Assembly: GCA_011391185.1 (NCBI GenBank)
Contig: JAABRB010000063.1
Location: 1-12,883 of the forward strand
Origin: Betaproteobacteria bacterium
GTDB taxonomy: Bacteria; Pseudomonadota; Gammaproteobacteria; Burkholderiales; SG8-39
Length of the DNA stretch: 12,883 nucleotides
Reading direction: 5' to 3'
Below, in pieces: positions 6,655 through 12,883 of the stretch. The notes below the pieces were generated by a model. The model saw only the letters and a list, made by a program, of their open reading frames with translations. It had not been told where the DNA came from and did not search any database. Both the position numbers and the translations under genes were made by a program. Each line of letters starts with the position of its first letter. Within the stretch, counting starts at the first letter, position 1.

Positions 6655-7278
6655 ATGGCCCGACCCGAAGACCCTGCGCGCCGCCGCGAGCTCGTGACCG
6701 CGGCGGCGCGCCTCTTCCGCCGCTATGGCTATGAGCGCACGACCGCGCGCGAGATCGCGCGCGCATTCGGCGTGCAGTCGGGCAGCATCTTCTATCACTT
6801 CAAGAACAAGGAGGCGCTCCTCGTCGCTGTGATGCTCGAGGGGATGCGGCAGTTCGCGGACGCCGCGCGCGGGCCGCTTGCCGATGCGCATTTGCCGCTC
6901 GAGCGATTGCGGGCGCTCTTCTACGGGCATCTCGTCGCGCTCCACGGCGGGGGCGACGAGCAGGCAGTGGTCATCCAGGAATGGTGGAGCCTGTCGGCGA
7001 AGGCGCGCAAACCGGTGGTGACCCTGCGCGACGAGGTCGAGACCATGTGGCGCAGCGTGCTGGACGAGGCCGCCGCGGCAGAGCTCGTGAGCGGTGATCT
7101 ACGGCTCCTGCGCCTCGCGATGCTCGGCGCGCTCAACTGGACGCTGCAATGGTATCGGCGCGCAGGTCCGCTCGATGTTCGCGAGCTTGCCGACGACCTG
7201 CTCGCGGTATTTGTGCCGTCGGCCGCGCGCGCGGTCCGGCTACCGCGCCGGAGAAGTACACCTCGCGCGGCGGATTGA
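6655..7278 (+). CDS. TetR-family regulator, KstR2-like
   Basis: A 207-residue one-component repressor with an N-terminal helix-turn-helix near residues 29-50 (TTAREIARAFGV, then SGSIFYHFKNKEALL), typical of TetR proteins. The C-terminal half resembles KstR2, which senses a CoA thioester in cholesterol ring degradation. PLERLRALFYGHL (residues 82-94) matches its PLERLQGLF segment, and the late W-x-x-x-WYRRAGPL segment matches its W-x-x-x-RWYRPGGPL. The gene is divergent from the acyl-CoA operon and shares a KstR2-type operator with it, so the natural expectation is an acyl-CoA-relieved repressor of the mutase operon and of itself. ATG 6655 gives a standard start. No good ribosome binding site is seen, and a possible TTGCTC/TACCAT promoter (17-base spacer) would place transcription near the ATG. 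The family is certain; the ligand is inferred. Confidence 0.9.
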   Translation: MARPEDPARRRELVTAAARLFRRYGYERTTAREIARAFGVQSGSIFYHFKNKEALLVAVMLEGMRQFADAARGPLADAHLPLERLRALFYGHLVALHGGGDEQAVVIQEWWSLSAKARKPVVTLRDEVETMWRSVLDEAAAAELVSGDLRLLRLAMLGALNWTLQWYRRAGPLDVRELADDLLAVFVPSAARAVRLPRRRSTPRAAD

Positions 7279-7293
7279 ATTCCGCCGCGCGAG
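7262..7293. terminator. Bidirectional hairpin between convergent genes
   Basis: A perfect 13-base-pair stem (7262-7274 with 7281-7293, arms CTCGCGCGGCGGA and its complement) encloses a six-base loop, TTGAAT. The regulator's TGA stop (7276-7278) sits in the loop, and the binding protein's stop follows at 7305. There is no strong T run on either side, but the stability and position fit a shared terminator. Confidence 0.7.
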
Positions 7294-7304
7294 ATAATCC
7301 GCGT

Positions 7305-8153
7305 TTACTGGGGGAACGCACCCAGACCGTACATGACCAGCAGGCCCGGTGAAGGCGCGGCGTCCGGACCGAAGGCGCGCTTGAAAATTTCCACGAGCCC
7401 GGCGCTCTGGTAGATCTGCGCGAGCCCGCGGTTCACCGCGAGGCGGAACGCTGCATCGTTGTGCGGCAGAACGATCGCATAGGGCTCGAAGCCGAGATCG
7501 TCGGGGAGAAGCTCGTACTGTGAGGGATCCTTCACCTTGACCGCGAGGCCGATCAGCAGGATCTTGTCGCCCGAGAATGCGTCCACCGATCCGGCCATCA
7601 ACGCCTCGATGCCCTCGTCCCGGGTCTTGACCGGAACGACGGTCGCGCTGATGAGCTGATTCTTGATCGCACCCGCGAGCGCCTTCTCGTTGGTCGTGCC
7701 GGTGACGACGGCGATCTTCTTGCCGGCGAGGCCGTTCAACGCTTTTGCGCCGCTCGCCTTGCGCACGAGAAGTCCGGTGGTGTCGACGAATACCGCACTC
7801 GAGAAGTCGACGGTCTCCATGCGCGAAAGCGTCGCCGTGGTCGATCCGCACTCCATGTCGGCCTTGCCCGTCTTCACCAGTTCGAGGCGATTCTGCGACG
7901 TCGCCGGCACCCACTCGATCTTCAGCGGGGTCTTGAGCTGCTGCTCCAGGCTCGCCGCCACCCGCTTGCACAGGTCAACCGTGTAGCCGGCGGGCTGCTT
8001 GTCCTGGCCCGCGAACGAGAACGGCAGTGCATCGGTTCGATAGGCGATCTTCACCATCTTCGCATCACGGATTTTCTTGAGCGTGTCCGGGGCTTGCGCC
8101 TGAGCGAGTGCCGGAATCGCAAGGCACAGCAGGAATGTGGCGATGCGTAGCAT
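7305..8153 (-). CDS. Periplasmic amino-acid-type solute-binding protein (GltI-like)
   Basis: A 282-residue extracellular binding protein of family 3, the ligand-capturing part of polar amino acid ABC importers. The N-terminus is a Sec signal peptide: MLR, then a hydrophobic core and ALAQAQA, with cleavage likely after residue 19 or 21. C10 has no lipobox, so the mature protein should be soluble in the periplasm. It follows E. coli GltI closely: LPFSF, then SQNRLELVKTGKADMECGST, then VTGTTNEKAL. Glutamate, aspartate or a related dicarboxylic amino acid is the likely ligand type. The start is ATG 8153, preceded by GGGAGGG. The frame stays open upstream to 8282, but that extension encodes repeat DNA and is not used. 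No permease or ATPase gene lies beside it, so it is an orphan here. Confidence 0.9.
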   Translation of the reverse strand: MLRIATFLLCLAIPALAQAQAPDTLKKIRDAKMVKIAYRTDALPFSFAGQDKQPAGYTVDLCKRVAASLEQQLKTPLKIEWVPATSQNRLELVKTGKADMECGSTTATLSRMETVDFSSAVFVDTTGLLVRKASGAKALNGLAGKKIAVVTGTTNEKALAGAIKNQLISATVVPVKTRDEGIEALMAGSVDAFSGDKILLIGLAVKVKDPSQYELLPDDLGFEPYAIVLPHNDAAFRLAVNRGLAQIYQSAGLVEIFKRAFGPDAAPSPGLLVMYGLGAFPQ

Positions 8154-8247
8154 GATGCCCTCCCTTGTCGTTGAACTGGTAACAGGGTGTTGAAAAATGC
8201 CCGTCGTGGCGGCTTCGAGTGGCGAATTCCGCATGCAGGGCAAACCC

Positions 8248-8283
8248 CGGTCGCACAAACGGTCGCACAAACGGTCGCACAAA
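8248..8283. repeat. Three perfect tandem copies of a 12-base unit
   Basis: CGGTCGCACAAA occurs three times without gaps at 8248-8259, 8260-8271 and 8272-8283. The repeats adjoin the hairpins at 8284-8339. They could be slippage-prone or a spaced protein-binding array; no coding role is supported. Confidence 0.95.
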
Positions 8284-8339
8284 CAAGGGGAAAGCCCCCT
8301 TGTATGTCCCCCGGAACGAACAAGGGGCGAGCCCCTTGT
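8284..8339. repeat. Two related hairpins sharing a CAAGGGG/CCCCTTG stem
   Basis: CAAGGGG at 8284-8290 pairs with CCCCTTG at 8296-8302 (five-base loop). ACAAGGGG at 8320-8327 pairs with CCCCTTGT at 8332-8339 (four-base loop). The stems are the same sequence, so the second looks like a copy of the first. A direct repeat GTATATC-GTATATC follows at 8338-8351. Confidence 0.85.
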
Positions 8340-8423
8340 ATATCGTATATCCCCTGCGTGCGTGCGCGGAGTTCTGCAACAGACTGCTAAGCATAACCGT
8401 TCCGCGTTTTTGAGAAAACCGCC

Positions 8424-8439
8424 CGGAGCCTCAGCTCCG
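8424..8439 (-). terminator. Terminator after the acyl-CoA ligase gene
   Basis: On the minus strand CGGAGC-TGAG-GCTCCG forms a perfect six-base-pair stem with a tetraloop that contains the ligase stop codon. It is followed within five bases by TTTT (8418-8415). This is a short intrinsic terminator and suggests that the solute-binding protein downstream is transcribed separately. Confidence 0.55.
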
Positions 8440-9987
8440 CGCGGCGTCGGTCGCCGCGAGAATCTGCCCGAGCCCTACCTTGTCCACCGCGCCGGACTCG
8501 GTCACTGGCAGCGTCTCGAGAAAGTGCACTTCGCGCGGCAGCTTGAACCCGGAAAGATGTGGGCGCAGACGCTCAGTCAGTGTAGCGGCATCGAGCTGCT
8601 CGTCCGGCTGCAACACGCAGCATGCAACAACCAGCTCGCCCCACTTGGCATCGAGGCGTCCGATGACCGCGACCATGCGCACCTCGGTCGCGGCGGCCAG
8701 GATCGCGTGTTCGACCTCGAGCGCATCCACGTTCTCGCCGCCCGACTTGATGCTCATGCCCAGCCGGCCGGCGAAATAGAGACAGCCCTCCGCGTCGGCG
8801 CGTGCCAGATCTCCGGTGCGCAGCCAGCCATCGGGCGTGAGTGCCGCGGCGGTTGCCGCGGGCGCCTTGTGGTACCCGAGAAAGACGTTCGGCCCCTTCA
8901 CCCATATCTCGCCGACCTCCTCGACTCGCGCATCAGCGCCGTCGGGCCGCAAGAGCCGCACGCGGTTGTACCAGACGGGCCAGCCGAGCGAGTTCTCCTT
9001 CCAGAGTGTCTCGCCCGAGCTCGCGGCGATGGTGACGATGGGTGAAGCCTCGGTGAGTCCGTAGCCGAACAGCATCCGGTCGAGCCGCAGCCGGTAGATT
9101 GCCTCTGCGAAGAGCGCGCGGTCGTACTGGCCCGCCAAGCCGATGACCGTCTTGAGCGGGCGCAGATCCATGCGCCGGAACACATCGCTCTCCAGAAGCT
9201 GCCGCATCGCGGTCGGCACCATCATGGTGACCGTGCAATGCTCTCGCGCGATGAGCTGGCAGACGATGTCCGGCCGCCACTGTCGCCCGATCACCACGGT
9301 CGCGCCGCGCACGATTGCTGCAATCGTCAGCACGTGCAGGCCGCCGATGTGGTTGAGCGGCATGCCCTGGAACAGCCGGTCGCGCTCGGAGATGCCGGCG
9401 TACGTCATCGCGGCGAGGGTGTCGGCGAGCACGTTCGCGTGGGAGAGCAACGCGCCGAGCGGTTTTCCCTGGCCCTTGAGCGTGTAGAGAAGCAGCACGG
9501 GCAGGTCGGATGAAATGTCCGGGAGGGCCGCCGGGTCTCTGGGCGCGTCATCGATGAGTGCTTCGTAACGTGCCCACTCTGCGCGCGCCGGATCGCCTCG
9601 GAAAATGACGACTGACATCGGGAGACTCTGCTCGATCGTCTGCAGCAGTCCTTGCAGCTCGCCTTCCACCGCGACGAGACTTGCGTCCGAATGCTTGAGG
9701 GTCCAGACGAGCTCTTCCGCGGTGGACCGTGGATTGACCGGGCAGAGCATCGCGCCCAGGCGCGCGCAGGCGAAATAGAGCTCCAGGATCTCGTGGGCGT
9801 TCTGGCTCAACACGGCCACCACGCTGCCGATGCCGACGCTTGCGGCATGCAGACCGAGTGCCAGTCGATCCACGCGACGGTCGAACTCCGCGTAGGTGAT
9901 GCGCCGCTCGCCGTCGACGATGGCCTCGTGACGCGCGTTGCGGGCCGCGCTGGCGCGCAGTGCTTCGCCGAGGGTCAGGGAGGGCAA
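8431..9987 (-). CDS. AMP-forming acyl-CoA ligase homologue with altered catalytic motifs
   Basis: A 518-residue protein of the ANL (acyl/aryl-CoA synthetase) superfamily, whose members activate carboxylic acids with ATP and then load CoA. Intact motifs are PLNHIGGL near 210-217, YGLTE (309-313), RTGD (390-393) and KSGGENV (414-420). Two signature sites are altered. The ATP-phosphate loop, normally YTSGTTGxPKG, reads YTLKGQGKPLG (168-178) at the same length. The catalytic lysine of the C-terminal SGK motif is alanine (SGAVDK, A500). There is no frameshift; the frame is intact. The start is TTG 9987, chosen because AAGGAG sits six bases upstream, 20 bases after the thiolase stop; an ATG at 10056 would overlap the thiolase. 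It may be weakly active, act only in one half-reaction, or be a non-catalytic homologue. Confidence 0.85.
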   Translation of the reverse strand: MPSLTLGEALRASAARNARHEAIVDGERRITYAEFDRRVDRLALGLHAASVGIGSVVAVLSQNAHEILELYFACARLGAMLCPVNPRSTAEELVWTLKHSDASLVAVEGELQGLLQTIEQSLPMSVVIFRGDPARAEWARYEALIDDAPRDPAALPDISSDLPVLLLYTLKGQGKPLGALLSHANVLADTLAAMTYAGISERDRLFQGMPLNHIGGLHVLTIAAIVRGATVVIGRQWRPDIVCQLIAREHCTVTMMVPTAMRQLLESDVFRRMDLRPLKTVIGLAGQYDRALFAEAIYRLRLDRMLFGYGLTEASPIVTIAASSGETLWKENSLGWPVWYNRVRLLRPDGADARVEEVGEIWVKGPNVFLGYHKAPAATAAALTPDGWLRTGDLARADAEGCLYFAGRLGMSIKSGGENVDALEVEHAILAAATEVRMVAVIGRLDAKWGELVVACCVLQPDEQLDAATLTERLRPHLSGFKLPREVHFLETLPVTESGAVDKVGLGQILAATDAARS

Positions 9988-10007
9988 GACTCGCTCCTTG
10001 CGCGCGT

Positions 10008-11186
10008 CTAGAGCACTTCGAACAGCCCGGCCGCGCCCATGCCGCCGGCCACGCACATGGTGACGACGACGTATTTCACGCCGCGGCGCTTGCCTTCGAG
10101 CAGCGCCGCGCCCACCAGCCGCGCGCCGCTCGTGCCGTACGGATGGCCAAGGGCAATGGCGCCGCCGTTCACGTTCAGGATCTCGTCCGGAATGCCGAGC
10201 GTGTCGCGGCAGTAGAGCGTCTGCACGGCAAATGCCTCGTTCAGCTCCCAGAGACCGATGTCGTCCATCTTGAGGCCGGTGCGGTTCAGCAGCTTCGGCA
10301 CGGCGAACACCGGACCGATGCCCATCTCCGCGGGCTCGCAGCCCTCGACCGCAAAGCCGCGAAACACGCCGATCGGCTCGAGATGGCGGCGCTCGGCGAT
10401 CTTGGCATTCATCACGACGCAGGCCGCCGCGCCGTCGGAGAACTGGCTCGCGTTGCCGGCGGCGATCACACCGCCTTCAATCGCCGGCTTGATCTGCGCG
10501 ATGCCCTCGTAGCTCGTGTCGGGGCGAATGCCTTCGTCACGATCGGCCGAGACTTCCTTGATCGTCTCCTGGCCGGTTTCCTTGTCGAGGACTTTCATCC
10601 GCGCCGTCACTGCAAAAAGCTCTTCCTTGAACTTGCCGGCCTTCTCGGCGGCCGCGGCGCGGCTCTGGCTCCGCGCGCCATAGCGATCCTGGTCTTCGCG
10701 CGAGATGCCGTATTTCTTCGCCACGTATTCCGCGGTTTGCACCATCGGCCAGTAGATCTCCGGTTTGTGACGCACGAGCCATTCGTCGTTGAGCATGTGC
10801 CTGTTCAGATCGTTCTGCACGCACGAGATCGACTCGACGCCGCCTGCAACGTAGATATCGCCTTCGTCGGCGATCACACGCTGGGCGGCGAGCGCGACGG
10901 CTTGCAGCCCGGATGCGCAGAACCGGTTGACGGTCATGCCCGGAGTCTGCACGGGGCAGCCCGCGCGAATCGCGATCTGCCGGGCGATATTCGAGCCGGT
11001 GGCGCCTTCCGGCAACCCGCAGCCCATGATGACGTCCTCGACTTCCGCCGGCGCGATGCCGGTGCGCTCCATCACGTGCCTGACCGCGTGGCTGCCGAGC
11101 TTCGCGCCGTGGGTCATGTTGAACGCGCCGCGCCAGCTCTTCGTGAGCGCAGTGCGGGCGGTGGAGACGATGACGGCGTCTGGCAT
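10008..11186 (-). CDS. Acetyl-CoA acetyltransferase-type thiolase
   Basis: A 392-residue thiolase with the full catalytic set: nucleophile C90 in [34 protein letters not shown] with the acid/base His, and the second cysteine in [10 protein letters not shown] at the C-terminus. It would cleave 3-oxoacyl-CoA or condense two acetyl-CoA. It is much closer to the common family pattern than the other thiolase in this window, so the two are unlikely to be recent duplicates. The start is ATG 11186, preceded by GAGGAG. It is the first gene of a two-gene unit with the acyl-CoA ligase homologue, 20 bases apart, which suggests fatty or branched acyl-CoA turnover. Chain-length preference cannot be read from the sequence. 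Confidence 0.93.
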   Translation of the reverse strand: MPDAVIVSTARTALTKSWRGAFNMTHGAKLGSHAVRHVMERTGIAPAEVEDVIMGCGLPEGATGSNIARQIAIRAGCPVQTPGMTVNRFCASGLQAVALAAQRVIADEGDIYVAGGVESISCVQNDLNRHMLNDEWLVRHKPEIYWPMVQTAEYVAKKYGISREDQDRYGARSQSRAAAAEKAGKFKEELFAVTARMKVLDKETGQETIKEVSADRDEGIRPDTSYEGIAQIKPAIEGGVIAAGNASQFSDGAAACVVMNAKIAERRHLEPIGVFRGFAVEGCEPAEMGIGPVFAVPKLLNRTGLKMDDIGLWELNEAFAVQTLYCRDTLGIPDEILNVNGGAIALGHPYGTSGARLVGAALLEGKRRGVKYVVVTMCVAGGMGAAGLFEVL

Positions 11187-11225
11187 GCGGGGCTCCTCGA
11201 TCGATCTTGTGGGTCCGGTGGGCTG

Positions 11226-11231
11226 ATTATA
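11226..11231 (-). promoter_or_regulatory. Likely -10 box for the thiolase-ligase unit
   Basis: A perfect TATAAT on the minus strand lies 40 bases upstream of ATG 11186 and would give a leader of about 33 bases. The -35 region is weak (ATTTCG or nearby at a 16-18 base spacing). The site is in the 106-base gap after the toxin gene, as expected for a separate promoter. Confidence 0.45.
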
Positions 11232-11292
11232 TGAAGCACACCGGTCTCCGAAATGATACGGCAGGCGGCAGAACGCCACCACATTGCGGGAA

Positions 11293-11718
11293 TCAGCGCA
11301 GGACTGTCAACGATCTGATCCTGGAGAAATCCCGATCGTGCGTCACCAGCGCGTCGGCGTTGATCGCGAGAGCGCTCGCCACCTGGATCGCGTCGGGCAG
11401 TTTGAGCTTCGATGCGGCGCGCCAGCGCGCCGCGCTTTCGGCGATCTCCACGGTCAGGGTGACGACCTGCCAGGACTCCATCACCGCGCGGTAGCGCTTT
11501 GCGAGCGCTTCTTCCCCGGCCCCCAGAGGTCCGGTCAGGACCTCGGCGATGGTCATAGTCGTCACCGCAAACTCGAGCTCTCCTGCGGCATGCCGCTCAA
11601 ACAGTCGTTGGAAACGCGTAGCGAATCTCGGATGCTGCTCCAGAACGTAGATGATTGGTGCCGAATCGACCAGCACCAGGGCTCCGACGGGCAGATCTGC
11701 AATCGCTAGCGCGGCCAT
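11293..11718 (-). CDS. PIN-domain toxin (VapC-like ribonuclease)
   Basis: A 141-residue PIN-domain protein, expected to be a magnesium-dependent RNase that stops growth by cutting RNA when freed from its antitoxin. The acidic metal-binding residues are visible: D18 ([11 protein letters not shown]), E59 (TIAEVL), D109 ([11 protein letters not shown]) and D128/D130 (THDRDF). This is the complete four-site pattern, so the toxin looks functional. The start is ATG 11718, which overlaps the antitoxin stop by 13 bases. A GTG at 11763 with AAGGG upstream is an alternative adding 15 residues; the PIN fold begins near residue 14, so the shorter form suffices. The gene follows the antitoxin directly. 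The RNA target is unknown. Confidence 0.87.
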   Translation of the reverse strand: MAALAIADLPVGALVLVDSAPIIYVLEQHPRFATRFQRLFERHAAGELEFAVTTMTIAEVLTGPLGAGEEALAKRYRAVMESWQVVTLTVEIAESAARWRAASKLKLPDAIQVASALAINADALVTHDRDFSRIRSLTVLR

Positions 11719-11960
11719 TCGTCGCGCAACCGGCGCAGGGCTCTCGAGCTGTCCCTGCCCCACAGGCCCTTGCCCGAGCCGGCGAGCCCTGTGAGCGGCT
11801 TCTGGCGCGGACCCGCGCCGCCACGATCGATCGGGACGATCACCGCGACCGAGCGGCCGCGGCGCGTGATGATAGTCGAGCGCCCGCGCTCCGCATCGGC
11901 GAGCAAAGCCGGCAGTTGGCTGCGGGCGTCCTCGACGCCTTTACGGTTCGGTCGGGTCAT
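11706..11960 (-). CDS. Phd/YefM-type antitoxin
   Basis: An 84-residue protein whose N-terminal half follows the Phd/YefM fold. The conserved run is EDARSQLPALLADAERGRS followed by TIITRRGRSVAVIVPID (near residues 10-45). This half should dimerise and bind the operator. The basic C-terminal tail (residues 46-84) should wrap and inhibit the PIN toxin. It is the first gene of the pair, with a start at ATG 11960 just after a TGTACA-containing palindrome. Toxin-antitoxin gene order, overlap and length are typical. The pairing of a Phd/YefM antitoxin with a PIN toxin is a common mix. Confidence 0.87.
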   Translation of the reverse strand: MTRPNRKGVEDARSQLPALLADAERGRSTIITRRGRSVAVIVPIDRGGAGPRQKPLTGLAGSGKGLWGRDSSRALRRLRDEWPR

Positions 11961-11965
11961 GTGAA

Positions 11966-11994
11966 ACTGTACAGACTGTACAGGTTGCGGTCAA
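11966..11994 (-). promoter_or_regulatory. Promoter and operator of the toxin-antitoxin pair
   Basis: On the minus strand TTGACC (11994-11989) and TACAGT (11971-11966) are separated by 17 bases, giving a transcription start at or next to ATG 11960, so the mRNA may be leaderless. Within it, CTGTACAGACTGTACAG (11967-11983) contains two perfect eight-base palindromes one base apart, each with the TGTACA core known from YefM operators. Autorepression by the antitoxin complex is inferred. Confidence 0.7.
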
Positions 11995-12003
11995 GCACCC
12001 TCG

Positions 12004-12534
12004 CTATCGCCCCTTGCCCCGTTCGATAGCGTCCGTGATGAATTTCCGCGCCTCGGCCAGATCGCCCCAGCGCACGATTTTCACCCACTTGCCGGGCTCG
12101 AGATCCTTGTAGTGGGCGAAGAAATGCTCGATCTGGCTGCGCGTGATCTCGGGCAGGTCGGTGACGGTCTGCACCGAATCGTAGCGCCGGGTCAGTTTGC
12201 GGCTGGGAACGGCGATGAGCTTCTCGTCCATGCCGGCCTCGTCCTCCATCACGAGCACGCCCACCGCGCGGCAGTTGATCACCGATCCCGGAACCAGGGC
12301 ACGGGTATTGGCGACCAGCACGTCGAGCGGATCCCCGTCGCCGCACAGCGTGTGCGGAACGAATCCATAGTTGCCCGGATAGCGCATCGGCGTGTAGAGA
12401 AACCGGTCGACGAAAAGCGCGCCGGATTCCTTCTCGATCTCGTACTTGATCGGCTCGCCGCCGACCGGGACCTCGATGATCACGTTGATATCGTCGGGCG
12501 GGGTGATCCCGATCGGAACGGCGGCCAGGCGCAT
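12004..12534 (-). CDS. ppa: Inorganic pyrophosphatase
   Basis: A 176-residue family I soluble pyrophosphatase, the same length as E. coli Ppa. It hydrolyses pyrophosphate to two phosphates and so drives reactions such as acyl-CoA ligation, phosphoribosyl transfer and nucleic acid synthesis. Visible landmarks are [17 protein letters not shown] near 28-44, the metal-binding signature DGDPLDVLV near 66-74, [13 protein letters not shown] near 98-110 and the C-terminal [17 protein letters not shown] near 136-152. The essential acidic residues are present. The start is ATG 12534, where homology begins; the frame stays open upstream to 12699 but that stretch is not conserved. AGAGG lies about nine bases upstream. 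It is a housekeeping gene and not obviously tied to its neighbours. Confidence 0.95.
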   Translation of the reverse strand: MRLAAVPIGITPPDDINVIIEVPVGGEPIKYEIEKESGALFVDRFLYTPMRYPGNYGFVPHTLCGDGDPLDVLVANTRALVPGSVINCRAVGVLVMEDEAGMDEKLIAVPSRKLTRRYDSVQTVTDLPEITRSQIEHFFAHYKDLEPGKWVKIVRWGDLAEARKFITDAIERGKGR

Positions 12535-12662
12535 GGGGAATGCCTCTGAAATCACTACGGTTTGGCGACCCAGTTTACAATCTGGGCGGAAATCAAGTGC
12601 GGCACCGCGACGCACTCGCCGATGCGCGGCGGGCCGAATGAAACAATACAGGAATGGCAGAC

Positions 12663-12883
12663 ATGAGAATGGCACGGAGATTGATGGAGTCGCCGCCAAA
12701 CCGTGCGCGGCGGAACATCCTTGGATTCATGGCACTCGGCCCGCTCCTGGGCGCCTGCGGCGGAACCTCGGTTCTGCGCCAGGCCGATCTGCAGCCGGTG
12801 CCGGCGGCAGGGCGCCCGAACGCGCTCTCCGCGCCGGTGATACGGGTGGGGGATCAATGGAATTTCGTCATGCGATCCGGGCT
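12663..12883 (+). CDS. Putative lipoprotein, truncated by the window edge
   Basis: A plus-strand frame opens at ATG 12654, 12663, 12669 or 12684 and remains open to the right edge. I chose 12663 because AGGA sits nine bases upstream. The N-terminus is basic, then hydrophobic, then has a lipobox: [17 protein letters not shown], with the cysteine about 30 residues in. This fits a lipoprotein signal peptide cut before Cys and anchoring in the cell envelope. The visible mature part starts GGTSVLRQ and ends near [16 protein letters not shown] do not recognise the family. It is divergent from ppa; TACAAT at 12576-12581 is a possible -10 with a weak -35. Confidence 0.65.
   Translation, partial: MRMARRLMESPPNRARRNILGFMALGPLLGACGGTSVLRQADLQPVPAAGRPNALSAPVIRVGDQWNFVMRSG

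Larger units (their letters stand above)
8179..8390. repeat. Candidate MITE-like or intergenic repeat element
   Basis: The gap between the ligase stop and the binding-protein start is bounded by imperfect inverted ends. GTAACAGGGTGTTGAAAAAT (8179-8198) matches the complement of 8371-8390 (TTAGCAGTCTGTTGCAGAAC) at 13 of 20 positions, including a shared TGTTG core. The interior has no gene and holds a 12-base tandem repeat and two related hairpins. No clear target duplication flanks it, only TAA-like ends. It could be a small non-autonomous element or a multi-copy intergenic repeat; copy number in the genome would decide. Confidence 0.45.

Noticed and set aside
8154..8282. N-terminal extension of the solute-binding protein
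   Set aside because: The extension translates the tandem repeat (a repeated L-C-D-R pattern) and precedes a proper signal peptide that has its own ribosome binding site at ATG 8153.
8248..8283. CRISPR-like repeats
   Set aside because: The units are 12 bases, directly adjacent and without spacers; there are no cas genes nearby.
9988..10056. Longer acyl-CoA ligase start at ATG 10056
   Set aside because: It would overlap the thiolase coding sequence, adds an arginine-rich stretch not seen in the family, and ignores the AAGGAG six bases before TTG 9987.
9960..11234. Plus-strand open frame of 424 codons
   Set aside because: It is antisense to the thiolase at 10008-11186, which has a complete catalytic set; this frame has no motifs.
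12569..12585. CCCAG/CTGGG inverted repeat upstream of ppa
   Set aside because: A five-base stem with a loop of about eight bases is too weak to call an operator or attenuator in GC-rich DNA.

Overview
The window is GC-rich, densely coded DNA that looks like a chromosomal segment of a proteobacterium, most likely a betaproteobacterium. The reasons are the E. coli-like Gpt and Ppa proteins (Ppa has the same 176-residue length), the acyl-CoA catabolic genes, and the periplasmic GltI-like binding protein. No rRNA, tRNA, CRISPR array or phage gene was seen. Species cannot be named from this sequence alone.

Layout, left to right. A start codon with a strong ribosome binding site at 38 begins a minus-strand gene that runs off the left edge. 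Next is a minus-strand amidohydrolase of the cytosine deaminase/AtzC type (166-1392). A plus-strand xanthine phosphoribosyltransferase, gpt (1610-2128), is convergent with the main operon. That operon is four minus-strand genes read from 6531 down to 2203: 3-hydroxyacyl-CoA dehydrogenase, thiolase (ATGA overlap), a divergent B12-dependent acyl-CoA mutase large subunit, and its B12-binding small subunit. A TetR-family regulator resembling KstR2 (6655-7278) is divergent from it. The shared intergenic region holds a 14-bp site that fits the KstR2 consensus AnCAAGnnCTTGnT and overlaps the -35 of the operon promoter.

A lone GltI-like solute-binding protein follows (7305-8153). It is separated by a repeat-rich 277-bp gap, which looks like a small terminal-inverted-repeat element, from a two-gene minus-strand unit: an acetyl-CoA acetyltransferase-type thiolase (10008-11186) and an AMP-forming acyl-CoA ligase homologue with unusual catalytic motifs (8431-9987). 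A Phd/YefM antitoxin and PIN-domain toxin pair (11293-11960), inorganic pyrophosphatase ppa (12004-12534) and the start of a divergent lipoprotein gene (from 12663) complete the window.

How the genes may work together (inference): the mutase would rearrange the carbon skeleton of an acyl-CoA that beta-oxidation cannot process. The co-transcribed dehydrogenase and thiolase would then oxidise and cleave the product, with the KstR2-like regulator sensing a CoA thioester. The mutase is the most unusual item. By eye alignment it keeps the fold and one active-site tyrosine of methylmalonyl-CoA mutase, but lacks the catalytic histidine (H244) and the carboxylate-binding arginine (R207). Its partner has a modified B12 motif. 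Substrate and reaction are therefore unknown and may be new.
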